Assembly (NCBI RefSeq): GCF_030704535.1
Contig: NC_081809.1
Coordinates: 1,071,501-1,135,500, forward strand
Length of the DNA stretch: 64,000 nucleotides
Origin: Vitis vinifera
Lineage: Eukaryota; Streptophyta; Magnoliopsida; Vitales; Vitaceae
Direction of reading: 5' to 3'
Positions 1-14,112 of this stretch are shown here, piece after piece. A program made the translations under genes and the position numbers. Position 1 is the stretch's first letter. The number at the start of each line of letters is the position of its first letter. Under the pieces are notes generated by a model that worked only from the letters and a program-made list of their open reading frames with translations, searched no databases and was not told the DNA's origin.

Positions 1-1895
<1,895 letters not shown>

Positions 1896-2540
1896 TCTTG
1901 AAGAGACAGCAGAATCCTAACTACAGATCTTGAGGCAATTGCCCTTTGAATTGGGATTGGTTTTTGGCATATAGGAGAGAAAAAATGCAGGTATTCCCTT
2001 TTTTACCAGCTGTTTTGAGCACCTGGGTACGAAACTACTAATAGCCAATTAATAATCAGATTCATTCATAGTTGAGTTTACTTGTCACACCTTGGTGGCG
2101 TATATTTGTGTGATATCCATGGTGTCCTCACCTGTGTATAAGTTGTCAAACTTGTACGTGTAAAAGAATTCATTTGATAGTGATTTTAAAAAACACTTCT
2201 AACATTTTTAACATTTTGAAATAAAATTTCTTTCATGTATTAGATTAGAAACACTTCCTAAAATTACTTTCAAATGCACTCTAACTGTAATAACTTATCA
2301 CTTATAAGTGTTTAAGTGTCAAGAAATTTGAGTTGTCACTTGTAACGGGGAAAATAGCGTGGACTTATGCCCTGATTTGATAGATTATGAGGTTATTGAG
2401 TGCTATAACTTGTTTGTGTTTAAGTGCAATGAATCATTTCTTAATAAGGATCAAGACCTTTTCCTTCAAAAACTTCGTACATTCCCACATGTCATGACTT
2501 GTGTGGGTATTGTAATGGATTATGTGGCATGACTTGTGTT
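1896..2540. other. 3' UTR of the CRK gene and unassigned intergenic DNA
   Basis: The first 100-200 bases are probably CRK 3' UTR. The rest is AT-rich with no supported gene. The line at 2160-2290 resembles short degenerate AT-rich repeats (fragments like aaaatcacttcc/aaatggac) that recur throughout the window. Confidence 0.4.
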
Positions 2541-2950
2541 AATATTGTAATGAGTAGTTGAGTGCTAGTGGAAAACCATACGTTTAAGTTTAATGGAGAT
2601 GTGAGTTGTTCTCTCAAAACCCTTTCACCCAATTAGAGTGCCCGAACCAAGGCTTTTTCTCCAAAATATGAGACATCATATTTGCCCCTAAACTTACCAT
2701 CACGTATAGTCACAACCTATGTAGACATTGTGCAACAAAGCGTAATGAGTTGTCGGGTGTTAGACTTCTCTCGAAGATGTGAGATTCACCCTCAAACCTA
2801 CCATCACATATAGTCACAACTTATGTTGACCTACAATGAACTGTAATGAGTTGTTAAGTGTTAAGACCTTTTCTCCAAAAGATGTAAGACAATGCATTTA
2901 TCCCTAATTTAATCATCACAAATAGTCACAGCCAATGTAGACCTCATGTG
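2541..2950. repeat. Degenerate tandem repeat, about 105-115 bp period
   Basis: Three full or nearly full units start near 2655, 2766 and 2871. Each carries a ttttctccaaaa-like start, a ccatcac.tatagtcacaa block and a gtaatgagttgt..gtgttagacc end. The end block also occurs at about 2551-2575, so a partial unit precedes them. Units differ by many substitutions and small indels, so the array is old. No coding sense was found. Confidence 0.6.
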
Positions 2951-3144
2951 CCCTTATGGTTTGGCACATGATGTATATGACTTTAAATTACTTTCACATA
3001 TATTATATCAAAACCCTTAAAAGTATTATGAACTTCTTCTTGATGTGGGATCTCACTTTCGCCCTCTATACAAACACATTATTCTTGTTGTATAGTTCAT
3101 AAAGTTCATAAATTGTCCAAACTTGCATATTTTTTATTAAGTAG

Positions 3145-3590
3145 GTGTTTGATAAGCTAATTTTATAACTTAAAATAACTTGATAACTTAATTTAAATCA
3201 TTAAATAAATTAAGTGTATTGGGTAATATAACTTAACAATATGAGTTAAAGTAAAAAACAAAATAAATAAAAACAATTAGTTTATTGTTAAGTCCACGTC
3301 TTCATTTTACCTTTTTACTCTATTTGCTTTAGTTACCTCTATGATTTCTTTTACTATATCATGACTTTCATTATTACTCGACCTCTTTTACTCTACTTAT
3401 AATTTATGAGAATAAATACATTAATTTGATAATTTAAAATAAATTTTAAGTTAATTTTATCAAACAACCTTAATACTTAAAGTAAGAATTAAGTGATAAA
3501 TTTTAAATCAACAACTTAAATATATTTTAACTTAAAGTCAACTTAAATCATTAAATAATAAGTATTTAAGTTTTACCAAACATTCCCTAA
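3145..3590. mobile_element. Possible MITE with imperfect terminal inverted repeats
   Basis: The left end reads gtgtttgataagct and runs into taacttaaaa. The right end, read on the other strand, gives atgtttggtaaaactt and runs into a similar AT-rich arm. The inside is AT-rich and non-coding. Ends are imperfect and no clear target-site duplication was found, so this is a tentative non-autonomous DNA element. Confidence 0.4.
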
Positions 3591-4335
3591 AAATTGGCTT
3601 TAACATCAATCTTTACAACCCGTATAAATATATTAATATATTATCCACTTTGAACCAATGGTCCTCACAACCATAAAACATGTACACCTAAAACAACATT
3701 AATTCCAACAATAAGCACATATAGAGTAATGAGCTTTGGAAAGGGTGTTAAAAACCCTTCCTAATGCTTGGAAGTGTATTTCTATAAAAATTAGGTGTTT
3801 AATGAATTTTTAAAAATTATTTTCATTTTGATAAATAATTCTTTCAAAATGCATTTTTTTTTAGGATTTATATCCAAAGGCTTCATAATTTTCTTTAAAT
3901 CAGAATCACTTCCAAATGGACTCTTGTGAGGATATAGCACGTTGATCTGCTGCAAATTCCATCTTAGTCTAAAACCACATTCTTAAGTCAATTCATTAAT
4001 GTATTAATTATTGTTCTTGGTTATCAAAGTCCAATCCTCTCCTCTAATAATGATGCAAGAAAAAACCCCAGATAAGCCACCCATAAAGCCCATTGTATTT
4101 AGAAAAATCTTGAAAAAAAAAGTGACTTTCTGTTCCAAGCTTCACCATTCATTCCTCCGATCCTTGGACGGATTCCATCTATATTCTTGAACTGAGCTCA
4201 TCAGGGTTGAATAATCCATCCAAGTTTCTAGTCAAAGAAATACATAGTTTAGAAGGAGGGGAGGCCAATTCTGGTAGTCTAGAATGAGGGGAGGCCAATT
4301 CTGGCTTGTCAACAAGTTTGGCAAGCTTTTTGACG

Positions 4336-4431
4336 TCTTCTTCCCAAAATACTTTTCTAGAGGTCCTTCCCTGGACCTCATGCTCTTCTTCCCAAAATAC
4401 TTTTCTAGAGGTCCTTCCCTGGACCGCATGC
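4336..4431. repeat. 48-bp perfect-period tandem duplication
   Basis: Bases 4336-4383 and 4384-4431 are the same 48-bp unit (starting tcttcttcccaaaa) with one visible mismatch near the end. The unit is a multiple of three and stays open on the minus strand as a repeated 16-residue block, but no homology or gene context supports translation. Confidence 0.8.
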
Positions 4432-5130
4432 TCAATCTGATATCATGACTGCGGAGGGCTCGTCAACCAGGAACCTCCAAGAGTGTCATTGGACCTAATC
4501 ATGTTTTCTACTCAAACCAATCTAATGACTTGACATCATCAACAAAAACAACCAAAAATATCCTAAATTTTCAAAACAGATTCTTATAAAAACTATTTTC
4601 GGTCAAAAGTATTCCAAATGCATTTTCAAAGTTAAAAAAAAAAACAATTTTCTCTTCTAGAAAACAGAAAACCGTTTTCACAAACAGCAACCAAATAGGC
4701 CCATAAGTTTTGTTTTCACATTCTACTTCTTGTAGGGTTTGAAAGAGGTTTTATTTTGTTTGGCTAGGGACTAATGTGGGTGGATAATATGGCATGGAAC
4801 CGCGTTTGTCTGGGCAATATAACAATGATTCATAACAAAGACGAAGCCATTGTCCAACTCATGGCTAGGAAAAAAAGGGCGTTTTCAAACCTCTTTGAGG
4901 GAGACTAGGCTAATCACTTCACAGAAAGCATCACCTACAGCAATAAAGATTCTATTTGGAATCATCAATAAAGAGAATGCAGGAATACCTTTTCGACTTT
5001 CAATAGCCTGAATATCTTTTCGATTTTCAAATGATGAATACCATCTTGGGAACAAATTAAGAGGTCTTTCTGGCATTCTCAAGTTACATGATGTATTGAC
5101 AACAATCTGCAGATTAGCTTTGGAGGCACA

Positions 5131-8082
5131 TTAGCAGGCAAGTAAAGGCCACACCTGTTCATGTATAGCCTTGTAACAGCGTAAGCTGCAGAGTGGAAGA
5201 TTTGACTTGGAATCCCGATACTTGTATGCATTTGTACAATTTGGACCCACACATTTTTCACGTGGTGGTGGATAACTGATAATTCACACAATAAATTGCA
5301 AAGAATTCATCAAGACTTATACATGTATGATAAATTGCAGAGAATTCAAATGGTGTATTTGAATGGCAAGAAAAACATATGGATTCATACCTGGAGGGGA
5401 CATGGTTGAATATATTTGGGAGACCAATATCTTCAGAAAATGTAACGGTTGTTCCAGTGGGACCCATGGTCCATCTGATAGTGTTGGATGCGAGTGCCAC
5501 AGCGTTGGCAGCTCTCCCCTGCACATAAAAAAAAAAAAGGAAAACAAAAATAGAAAAAAATAAAACAAAATCAGAATGATGCTTAAAAGTTAGAAGCATG
5601 GGATATATCCACGACAATAATCACTTCTCTGGAACACCTGTGCTAATTCATCTCGCAGCTTCTTCTTCTCTTCCCTTTTCTTTCTAGCAGAATCTTGACC
5701 AAGTATTTTTCTGATTGCCCCAGCCTACAAAATAGAGAAATATAAGATTGTTTTCCCAAAAGCTATTTTTGGTTCTTAGAAAGTACTAGAGAAAGAAAAA
5801 AATGGCAACAAAATTATTTTCCCTGGTCTGGTTTTACTATGGAAAATAGTAAAGAAAATAGAACATAATTAAAATTAGTTAAAAACTTATATATTTTTAA
5901 ATCTTTATACAAAAGATTTAAAATAAATGAAATGAGTTTGAAATATCATATAAAAATAACTTACTGATTTTTATTTTTTTTAAATTTTTTCTTTCCTGTT
6001 ACTTTTTTTCTTTATTTTCTTTCCTTTGTATTTTCCAAGAACCAAACATAATCTAAATGTCACCAAGAAAACTAATGAAAATAAAAGATGAAATAGTGGC
6101 ATACCTCAGCCTCCCTAGCTGCCTTTTCTGACTGTATCCTACGTCTCTGAGCAGCCTCTGCTTTCTTCAGTTGCTGCTCCACTTCAGAGAGTTTCTCCTT
6201 TTGCTCTATTATCAAGCAATCAACAATTTATAAAAATGTATAGCTAGATACAGGCACACATGCATATGCACAAGTTATCAAAATGGTAATCTCCAAAATG
6301 AATATGAAACAAAAAAAAAAAGGAAAAAAAACTTACTTTTGGATGAGGCAGGAGGCAAACCATTTGGTAGCTCAACAAGTCCTGCATCAGATCCTGAAAA
6401 CGTATCTTTTCCAAATAGAAGGGCTTGTCTACGTGTTGTGAAAGTCATCTCCTTTCTTCCTTCTACAAGTGAGTCAAGAGATTCCTTTCTTGGCCTTTTC
6501 CTTTTAGCTTCAGGTTCATCGTCTGATGTTAGTTCTTCATCTTCCATGTAGTCTCTATCTTCATATACTTTCCCTGATCTAGACTTCTTTTTACCATCTT
6601 TACCCAACCTTGGCGAATTATAAGCACCAATGTCATCTTTATCTTCCCCTTGATGATCTCCAGCAACCTTGGAGGCATTGAGCTTACCAAGGTATCGGAT
6701 TTCCTCATCTTCATCATCATCATTAAATCCCACGTCCAACATGCGTCTCTTAGGAACCCGCTTACTCTTACGAACTGGCTCAGATTTGTGTGTTCCATTC
6801 ACAGAAACACTTCTGGAGAAATCCTTCCAAGGGACCCCTTGCAAGCCTTTCCCCTTATCTAGAGCACTGGATTGGCTGCTATCAATGTTATCCTGCATCA
6901 TTCATATTTATACAGAAGCTTCAGCATACTTGAAGAATTTATTATGTGATGACAATCACAGCACAATAAAGGTTATTATATAAAAAACATTAGTATTGTA
7001 CCATCTTTCCCATGCAAATGGACGGAAGGACTCATTTATTATATAGGGAAAAAATTAAGTTTAAAAAAAATGCATTGAGACCAGCCCTGTATAGCACATA
7101 TTTTTGGCAGCCCAGAATCCTTCCTGCTGCCAAAGTGCTTTCCAGTGTGTTTGACCACTTCTAGGCAAAAAAAAAAAAAAGTGAAGGTAGAGTTAAGATG
7201 CTTTAGCACAGGAGATAGGGAGACAAGGTTTTGGAGCTTAAAAATGTTTTTCCTTTTTGGATGGTAACCTCTTCTCTGCATAGCTTTTCTCAAAAAATAA
7301 AAATAAATAAATAAATAGATAATAAAATATATAAAAAATTCAAATAAAATCAAATAAGCACTTCACTAGAAGCTGCAGCAGGCCCACTCTTCCAAGAAGC
7401 CAAGGCAAGCGAGTTAATTAAGAGTATTTAAAAGAGTTTCCTTACCATAGTTGAGAGCTCAAAAGTGTATATGTTAGAAATTAGATTGGTTGCATGACCA
7501 TTATATTTTTTTTTACAAGCTTTATAGAACTAGAACCATTCCATCCACATAATCATCTACAAAAAGTACCTGAAAACTCAGCTTCAGATGGGGCTGGCGA
7601 GCATCTGAAGAACGTGAGGTTTTTGTGGCAAAAGAGCCATCACTGAAGGCAAACTCTGATGCAGCATTGGTGTGAATTGTTCGAGTAACACCACCAAGCT
7701 TGAGCTTTACCTTTTTCAGCTTGTTCTCGCTTCCTATTCCATCAGAAACAACAGTTGACTCCCTTGAATTCCAATTATCACCATTCCTTCCTCGGCCTAA
7801 ATGGGCACCATCATTACCCACTTTAAAATCTGACCCATTTTTCAAATGATCATTTCTGTCAAATGAATTGATATCTCCAAATCCTCCGTTGTCCTTCCTG
7901 CTCCTTTTAGGGGCAGTTTCACCTTCACTCCTGTTTAAAGGTGGTGTCAAGGACAATGGGAAAAGATTACTGCTCTCTGGAAATGTTTGTGACTCAGGGC
8001 GTGGCCGTCGAGATATGCTGCTCCTCTTCCTCCTTATAGTGCAGCCTGCAACAGTGAACCCAGAGCCTCCAAAACATTCCAT
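5131..8082 (-). CDS. INO80B: INO80 chromatin-remodelling complex subunit B (IES2/PAPA-1 + HIT zinc finger)
   Basis: Nuclear subunit of the INO80 nucleosome-remodelling complex. Coding exons in transcript order are 8082-7570, 6892-6337, 6205-6105, 5724-5638, 5518-5391 and 5275-5131, giving 509 aa with consistent phases. The N-terminal half is basic and low-complexity (IRRKRSSISRR near the start), followed by an acidic stretch (FNDDDEDEEIRYLGK). The PAPA-1-like helix is the charged segment with KLSEVEQQLKKAEAAQRRR and ARKKREEKKKLRDELAQ. The C-terminus is the HIT-type zinc finger: PPPREKCVGPNC, then CSLRCYKAIHEQ, ending WPLLAC. A 5' UTR exon ends at a donor at 10330, and an acceptor at 8182 joins it 99 nt before the ATG, making a first intron of about 2.1 kb. 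The polyadenylation point is not defined but probably lies near 4.87-5.1 kb. Confidence 0.88.
5764..6052. mobile_element. MITE inside an INO80B intron
   Basis: Left end tttttggttcttagaaagtac and right end gtattttccaagaaccaaacata are inverted repeats of each other with few differences. The inside is AT-rich and non-coding. It lies in the intron between the exons at 6105 and 5724. The same end sequence occurs at 47901-48231, so this is a repeated family in the genome. Confidence 0.6.
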
Positions 8083-8180
8083 TGCTATACAAAATCTAAC
8101 AGCAGGTTTGGAGCACCGATGCTTCTCAAGAATCAGAAATTGAGGGGATCACACTCAATAAACCCCATAACTGCAGCAGA

Positions 8181-10500
8181 CCTGTAACGTTACACAAAGA
8201 AGCAATGGAACCAGCAATAATTTATAACCATCAGTCCCCATGTGTAAACCGGGCCATTATTAATCCCATAGCACCATAAATTGTGTAAACAACTGTGAAA
8301 GCAACCCAGTAAAATGACCTGAAATTCACAAAAATGCTCCATGGGATGTAATTTTATGCTTACATCAAACAGTTATGTTTTGGTGATCCACTGGGCAAAA
8401 CTAGAAAAGCAAAGGAATTAAATTTTTTTAATCTTGGATTTTTCATAATTTGGGACCAAAGAAAACAAAAACCCACTCAAAGGAGCCTAAAAATATTACA
8501 CAATTAGTGGGTTTAACCAGCTCATCATTTGTAAGCATATGAACAAAAATGTACAAAACTTCATTTCTTCAATTTTTCAGGCAATCAAACTGATAGTAAC
8601 GAAAAAATATATAAGTTGAATTCGAGAAATGTAACTATTAGGAGAATAAGTTAAAGAGTAATAAACAGACCCCCTCCCCATCCAAAATGCAATAATAAAA
8701 TAAATTAAATTGAAATAAAACCAAGTGCACCAACCATACAAAGATATTGTTAACTTTAGTGATAGGCAAATCACCAAACCGTGCTTGTTTCCCCAGAAAA
8801 TAGAAATTTCTACTTTTGGGGGGACACTTTTGAGGAAAATCCAAACACTGGCTATAAAAGCTATTTCTAAAAGAGAGGAAAAAGCTTTATAGAGATAGGA
8901 TAGGAAAAAGGAGTATGTTTCATAAAGAGTCATTTCCCTCTTGTTTCCTTGGTTCTGCTCTAACTTTTGGTGTAAACTCCAAAAACTTATTATGGGTTGG
9001 ATGATTTTATCATGGTGCTGCAAGTGCACAAGGGACATGTTGAAGGTAAGGTTGCCAATGGAGCAATGGTAGACGATTCTACAATTGGAGATGGATTTCT
9101 TGGCACTCAGGGAGGTAAGTTCTTGTGTTCTGCTCGTATCTCCCCACTAATTAGGCTATTTTTTTTCATGGTGATTGTTAGAGTGCACAATACAAATTGT
9201 GGACCCAAATCTTAAAAAGTTTAAGCTTTTAGAAAAATTACTTGTTCAACATGATATCAAAGTCTTATCTGATGGGAGGTCATGTGTTCAAACTTCACGA
9301 TCATATGTTTATAAAAAATAGAGAGTGCATGTGAGGAAGGGTGCAAGAATGCATGATATACATTGTGGCCCAAATCCTACAAGCTTAAGCTTTCAGGAAA
9401 ACTGGTTATTCAACGGTGATGTAACCTCGAAATGGATGAACCATATAAATTGCAAGTTTTGTTATTATGTAAATAGATTTGTTTACTTTTTTCCCAATTT
9501 CAGGTTGCAAAAACCCAATGCCTTAAAAACAGGAATGCCCAGATGGATTGCACGAACCTTCAATTAGGTAATAAGTTTTATAGCCCTGAAAAATACTTAT
9601 CGAGAAAAAAAAAGTTTTATAGCCCCGACAACCATTTTCTTGCAAACATAACCATATTTCATCTGATCAACTGCCAGTCCACTTGACCCATTCTTGTTTT
9701 AAGAAATCTGACATATTTTTGAGTTCACAACAAAATCTCCGTGCAAAAGGATTCTTGTTTTAAGTCTAAAATTTTAGCATTGAGGTCAAGCTTGGACCAT
9801 CACCCAACTGGGTCGAACCAGTGAAGCAGGCGAACCATGAACCATCCACTTCCACATTGCTATGCTTAAGAACTAGTTTTGTTTGAACACTCCATTTCCA
9901 GCAACTAGGCTCAACTTGGCAGGGCTTTCAGCGTGATAGAAGTTAATGCAAAGCACAAAACTAGAACTAAATTGCCAACCTCAAACCACAAATGACAACA
10001 CATTACATCAACAAAATAACAAATAAATAAACTAATAATTTAAAAAGGTAAAACACCACTCATCATTCATCAATCCAAACAAGGGAAATTAATGAAAGCA
10101 GAAATAGGATTAAATCGAGAGCCATCAACTAGCTTACAGAAACACAAAAAAGTCACAAACCCCAACATGCAAAACCAACTGAAACTCAAAAAATAAAATA
10201 AAATAACCAAACAAACAAAAGAGCAAAACCCACAAAAACCAGGAGACCCACCACATTTCAAAACTTCACCAAAATTATCATACCCATAACAGAGAAAAGA
10301 AAAAACAGAGATAAGGAGACGAGCATTACCTTGCCCAACAGGTCCAGAACCCTACGCCGCCGCAAAAAGAAGTTTCTAGAAGCAATATTGGGGTGAAAGA
10401 GAAAAGGGGTTTGAAGCTGGGTGTGTAGCATGGAAGCTAGGGTTAGAGTTTGAGGCTGAGTTTGGGCACTATGTGCCTGGTTTTGATAATGGTAAAGGTC
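8181..10500 (-). other. 5' UTR exon and long first intron of INO80B
   Basis: On the minus strand the sequence ggcaag|gtaatg at 10330 is a good donor and ttacag|g at 8182 a good acceptor. The region upstream of 10330 has no ATG-started frame that fits, so it is read as untranslated leader with transcription starting near 10.5 kb. A pyrimidine-rich tract at 10548-10580 (plus strand T-rich) sits just upstream. The intron carries the repeat pair described at 9190-9414. Confidence 0.6.
9190..9414. repeat. Pair of diverged direct repeats within INO80B intron 1
   Basis: Two blocks of about 56-60 bp, 9190-9250 and 9359-9414, both read roughly attgtgg.cccaaatc.ta..aag.ttaagctttyagg and end ttattcaac. 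Between them lies atgatatcaaagtc...ggaggtcatgtgttcaa. The latter type of phrase is common in dispersed plant repeats. Read as a fragment of an old interspersed repeat; the family is not identified. Confidence 0.45.
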
Positions 10501-12071
10501 ATTTCTCATTTTCTCAATACCCATCTCCATTTATCCCTTTTGTATTAGTTTTTTTTTTTTTCTTTTCTTTTCTTTTTTCCTTCTTATTTATTATTCTTCC
10601 CTGTAAGAGTGACTCTGAGAGAGAAACCCACTTTTATGTTGCAGGGGTATATTTCTAGAATTTTCCTATATCTAATATACTTGCAGGTCAACATACCAAG
10701 ATATTGACATGCGTCACGTACCCATGCCTCTTTCTTAGTTCTCTACTTTCAATTATAATCGTTAATTTCATTGAGGGTGTTGAGATGTGAATTCTTATAG
10801 GCCACAACAGTACAGTGATTTCCATCAAGACAAACAAACAAAAAAAAAATGGAATGGGGTTGGAGGATTCATTTGTTTTCCTTTTGTAATTTAAACTGGG
10901 GTTTGAGAATTAATTTTTAAAATAAAAATATGGAATATTGTTGGAAAGGATGAATAACTTTAAATTTTTTAGTGCAACACTGAAAATTTTTGGATTATTT
11001 TTCAAAATAAAACAAAACTTCAGAGATGACATTGATTTTTTCAAGAGCAATATTTTTCATATGTTTTGAAAATGTTTAATTTTTAATTTTTAATTTTGAT
11101 TGTATTGTATTAAACCTTGACCAAGGTTACAATTTTTTTATTTTTTATTTTTAGCTTAGTGTTTCAATAAAAAGTGATGCTAAAAATATTTTTAAACTTG
11201 CTCCTAAGTTTATAAAATAAATTATATTAAACTTAATGTACAAGTAAATAGTTTTGGTCATTATATTATTATTATTATTATTTAAAAAAATGAAAGAAAA
11301 ACGAGTTGTATGATTCGTGTAATAAAATATGTTCAGTTTTTGGTAAATTAAGGGTATTTTGTGATCATGATTTAAAAGTATTTTCAACATTTATAATATT
11401 TAGGTAAAAATTTTGAAGTGTTAAAAAAGTTAGTAACACTCTTTAGAATTAGACACATTAACATGTTTCTTCAAAAGCATTATAAATAAATTTTCAACAA
11501 TAAAAGTGATTTTTTTTTATTTTTAAAAGTGTTTCTTAAAATTTGTCAAATACTTATTTTTTAAGGTTAAAAATATTTTCTATAATTAGTGTCAAACAAA
11601 TTCTAAGAATGCGTTTAGAAGTAATTTTAAAAAGCGTTTCTAACATTTATAATACTTAAATAATAAAAAAATTATATATTAAAAGTATTAAAAATGTTTC
11701 ATAAAATCACTACCAAATGGATTCTAAGAGTGTCTTTGACAATTATTTAAGAAGTGATTATAACATTTGTAATACTTGAAATTTTTTATTTTTCAAATAT
11801 TAAAAATATTAAAAATATTTTTTAAAATCACTACTAAACATATTATAAGTGAGTTTGTAGTCAAGATAGTGCTATATAATATATTTTATTTTATTATTTA
11901 AAAGAGTGGTAAAAAATTATTATAAAAGTGATGCTTAAATCATTTATTCTTTATTCAAATAAATATTTTAATTATTTTTATATATACATAGACAAATTTT
12001 AATTAAATTAATCAAGAAAACAAGTTATATGCATTCAACAGAGGGATTGAACTCGATGTTGCTAATTTTCC

Positions 12072-12073
12072 AA

Positions 12074-12109
<36 letters not shown>

Positions 12110-12110
12110 T
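12072..12110. repeat. (AAT)n microsatellite
   Basis: About twelve uninterrupted ata/aat units directly after ttttccaa. Likely length-variable between individuals. Confidence 0.9.
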
Positions 12111-12670
12111 TAAAGCAAATTGAGAAGAAGATGATTATTAGCAAATCAGCAAAAATAAGATATTGAGAGAAATGCAAACTCTTTCAACAAGGAAAGAAAA
12201 ATAATTTAGCGGTTGAATGCAATGAGTTTCATCTCCATAAATGCTATTAAATACTTTAATGTATTTTCAGCTTCAAGTCTCCAAAACCATCAAAAAGGGT
12301 TTGAATGATCAAGTAATTTATAGTTCTTATGATTTTGAGTCATTAGGATAAGTTTGAGTTTTGAAAAGTACTAACTAAAATAATATTTTTTTTAAATAAA
12401 TATTTTTTCATATTTGGATGTCATGAAAAGTGTGAGAAAAAAATAGAAAAAAATTACAAGAAATAAATTAAAAATGAATTTAAACTTAATAAATTATTTT
12501 TCTTTGGTTTTTTTAAATTCATTTTACTTACTAGCTCTTTTATATAAAGTTTTAACAGTTTGAAAATCCATAATTTTTTATTAATTAAAATTATATTTTA
12601 TTTTCTTTAGTACTTTTTATACGATAAATTGAACATGAAAAAACAACATTTTCCTCAATGCTTCATTTTA

Positions 12671-12933
12671 CTTATATTTGGTTTACTACGAAAATTATGA
12701 TAAAAAATAAAAATATAATTAAAATTAATTAAAAACTCATATATTTTAAAATCATTGATCATTACATAAAAGAGTTAATAAGTAAAATAAGTTTAAAGTA
12801 ACATAAAAAATAATTTATTATCTTTAAATATAATTTTTTATTTTTACTTTTTACTTTTTATTACCTTTTAACTTTTTTCTTTCTTTTTTTTTTTCATATT
12901 TTTCCTCAAATTTGGTGGGAGCCAAATATAACC
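12671..12933. mobile_element. MITE-like element
   Basis: Left end cttatatttggtttactacg and right end ggtgggagccaaatataacc are imperfect inverted repeats. The interior contains taattaaaattaattaaaaactcatatatttt, closely like the interior of the element at 5764-6052 (taattaaaattagttaaaaacttatatattttt), so both belong to one family. Confidence 0.5.
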
Positions 12934-13922
12934 TAACCTCTTTTTTTTTCCTTCGATACTTTTCAATGACCAAAGCCTAAGAAAATGAAAATGAAAATTG
13001 ATAGGATTTCCTCCGTGCAACCAATAATTTAATCTTTTTCCTCAAGTTTTTCATAGATGAACTAAATAGGAGTTTTTTTTATCTTTCTTTTTTATTTTTT
13101 ATTTTCTCAAACTTTCTTAAAACCAAACATAACATTAAGAATATAATATTTAGCTTGATTTTAAGTTATTTTACAAATCACTTAAATGTACGTTCAGATA
13201 ATTTAATACCATCAAAGGAAATAATATCTTTTGAGTAGAAAATAGCTTAAGCCCTTCATTGGTCTACCACTCAGAGTAAGTGCCAAAGCGGTTCACCTTC
13301 TATAATAATCACCATTAATTAAAAAAAAAATGTTTTAAAAAGGTAATTATAAATCTAAATATTTGCAATTACCTTTAATTATTTTTTAAGAATTTGTATC
13401 ATACCAAAAAAAAATGAAGGTAAATAAATCCTATTCCTATTAAGTATCACCGTAATCAAAGAGTTATCTCTTAGATTTTTTCCCACTCAATGACATGATC
13501 TGAAATATTTTAGTCATGTATGATTTACTAAGGAAAAAAAAATTTAAAAAATGGTTTTCTTATATTTAATTTTACCATGAAAAATATAAAATAAAATATA
13601 ATATAATTAAGATTTATCAAAAATTTATATTTTTAAAATTATTTAATCTTTGGATAATAGAGGTGAATAAGTAGAATGAGTTTGAGAAAATATATAAAAA
13701 TAATTTATTAAGTTTAAAACTTTTTTTTTTTCTTTTCGTAGTTTCAACTTAGTGTTTAAATAATAATTGTTTTGAATACCGGACATTATCCACTATTTTG
13801 GACAGAGAAGAATTTCCCTTTTTTCATTCGGAATTATGATACAAAGCCCTCTTATTCCTAGTAATCTCTCATTCTCCTAATGCAAAGCGAAGACGTGACG
13901 TTTTCATACACAGCAAGCAGAA

Positions 13923-13938
13923 CCCCCCCCCCCCCCCC
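13923..13938. repeat. C16 homopolymer
   Basis: Sixteen C on the plus strand followed by A7, downstream of the PMEI gene (in its 3' UTR or just past it). Homopolymer length may be a sequencing uncertainty. Confidence 0.85.
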
Positions 13939-14112
13939 AAAAAAAGTAAAAAAGACTTGCGAGAATTTATAAATATGATACAATATAACAGGCTAGAAGC
14001 CCAGATCCCAAACCTCAAACAGACCAAAATCAAAACCCAGAAAGCAAAACGATCAAGAAATAGATACATAGAGACTCTGAAATGGCAGGAAGAACCCATG
14101 TAAAATCTCCAA

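Larger units (their letters stand above)
10531..13868. other. AT-rich intergenic DNA with MITE-like fragments
   Basis: No gene is supported over this 3.3 kb. It is very AT-rich with many homopolymer runs. Repeated phrases such as aaaatcactaccaaa and agaatgcgtttagaagtaatttta (11610-11830) are typical of degenerate MITE ends. A clearer element lies at 12671-12933 and related half-copies at about 13030-13135 and 13556-13740. A simple AAT repeat is listed separately. Confidence 0.5.

Noticed and set aside
5258-5617. Single 119-codon frame with a hydrophobic N-terminus
   Set aside because: Only 5518-5391 is exon; the hydrophobic part is intron sequence.
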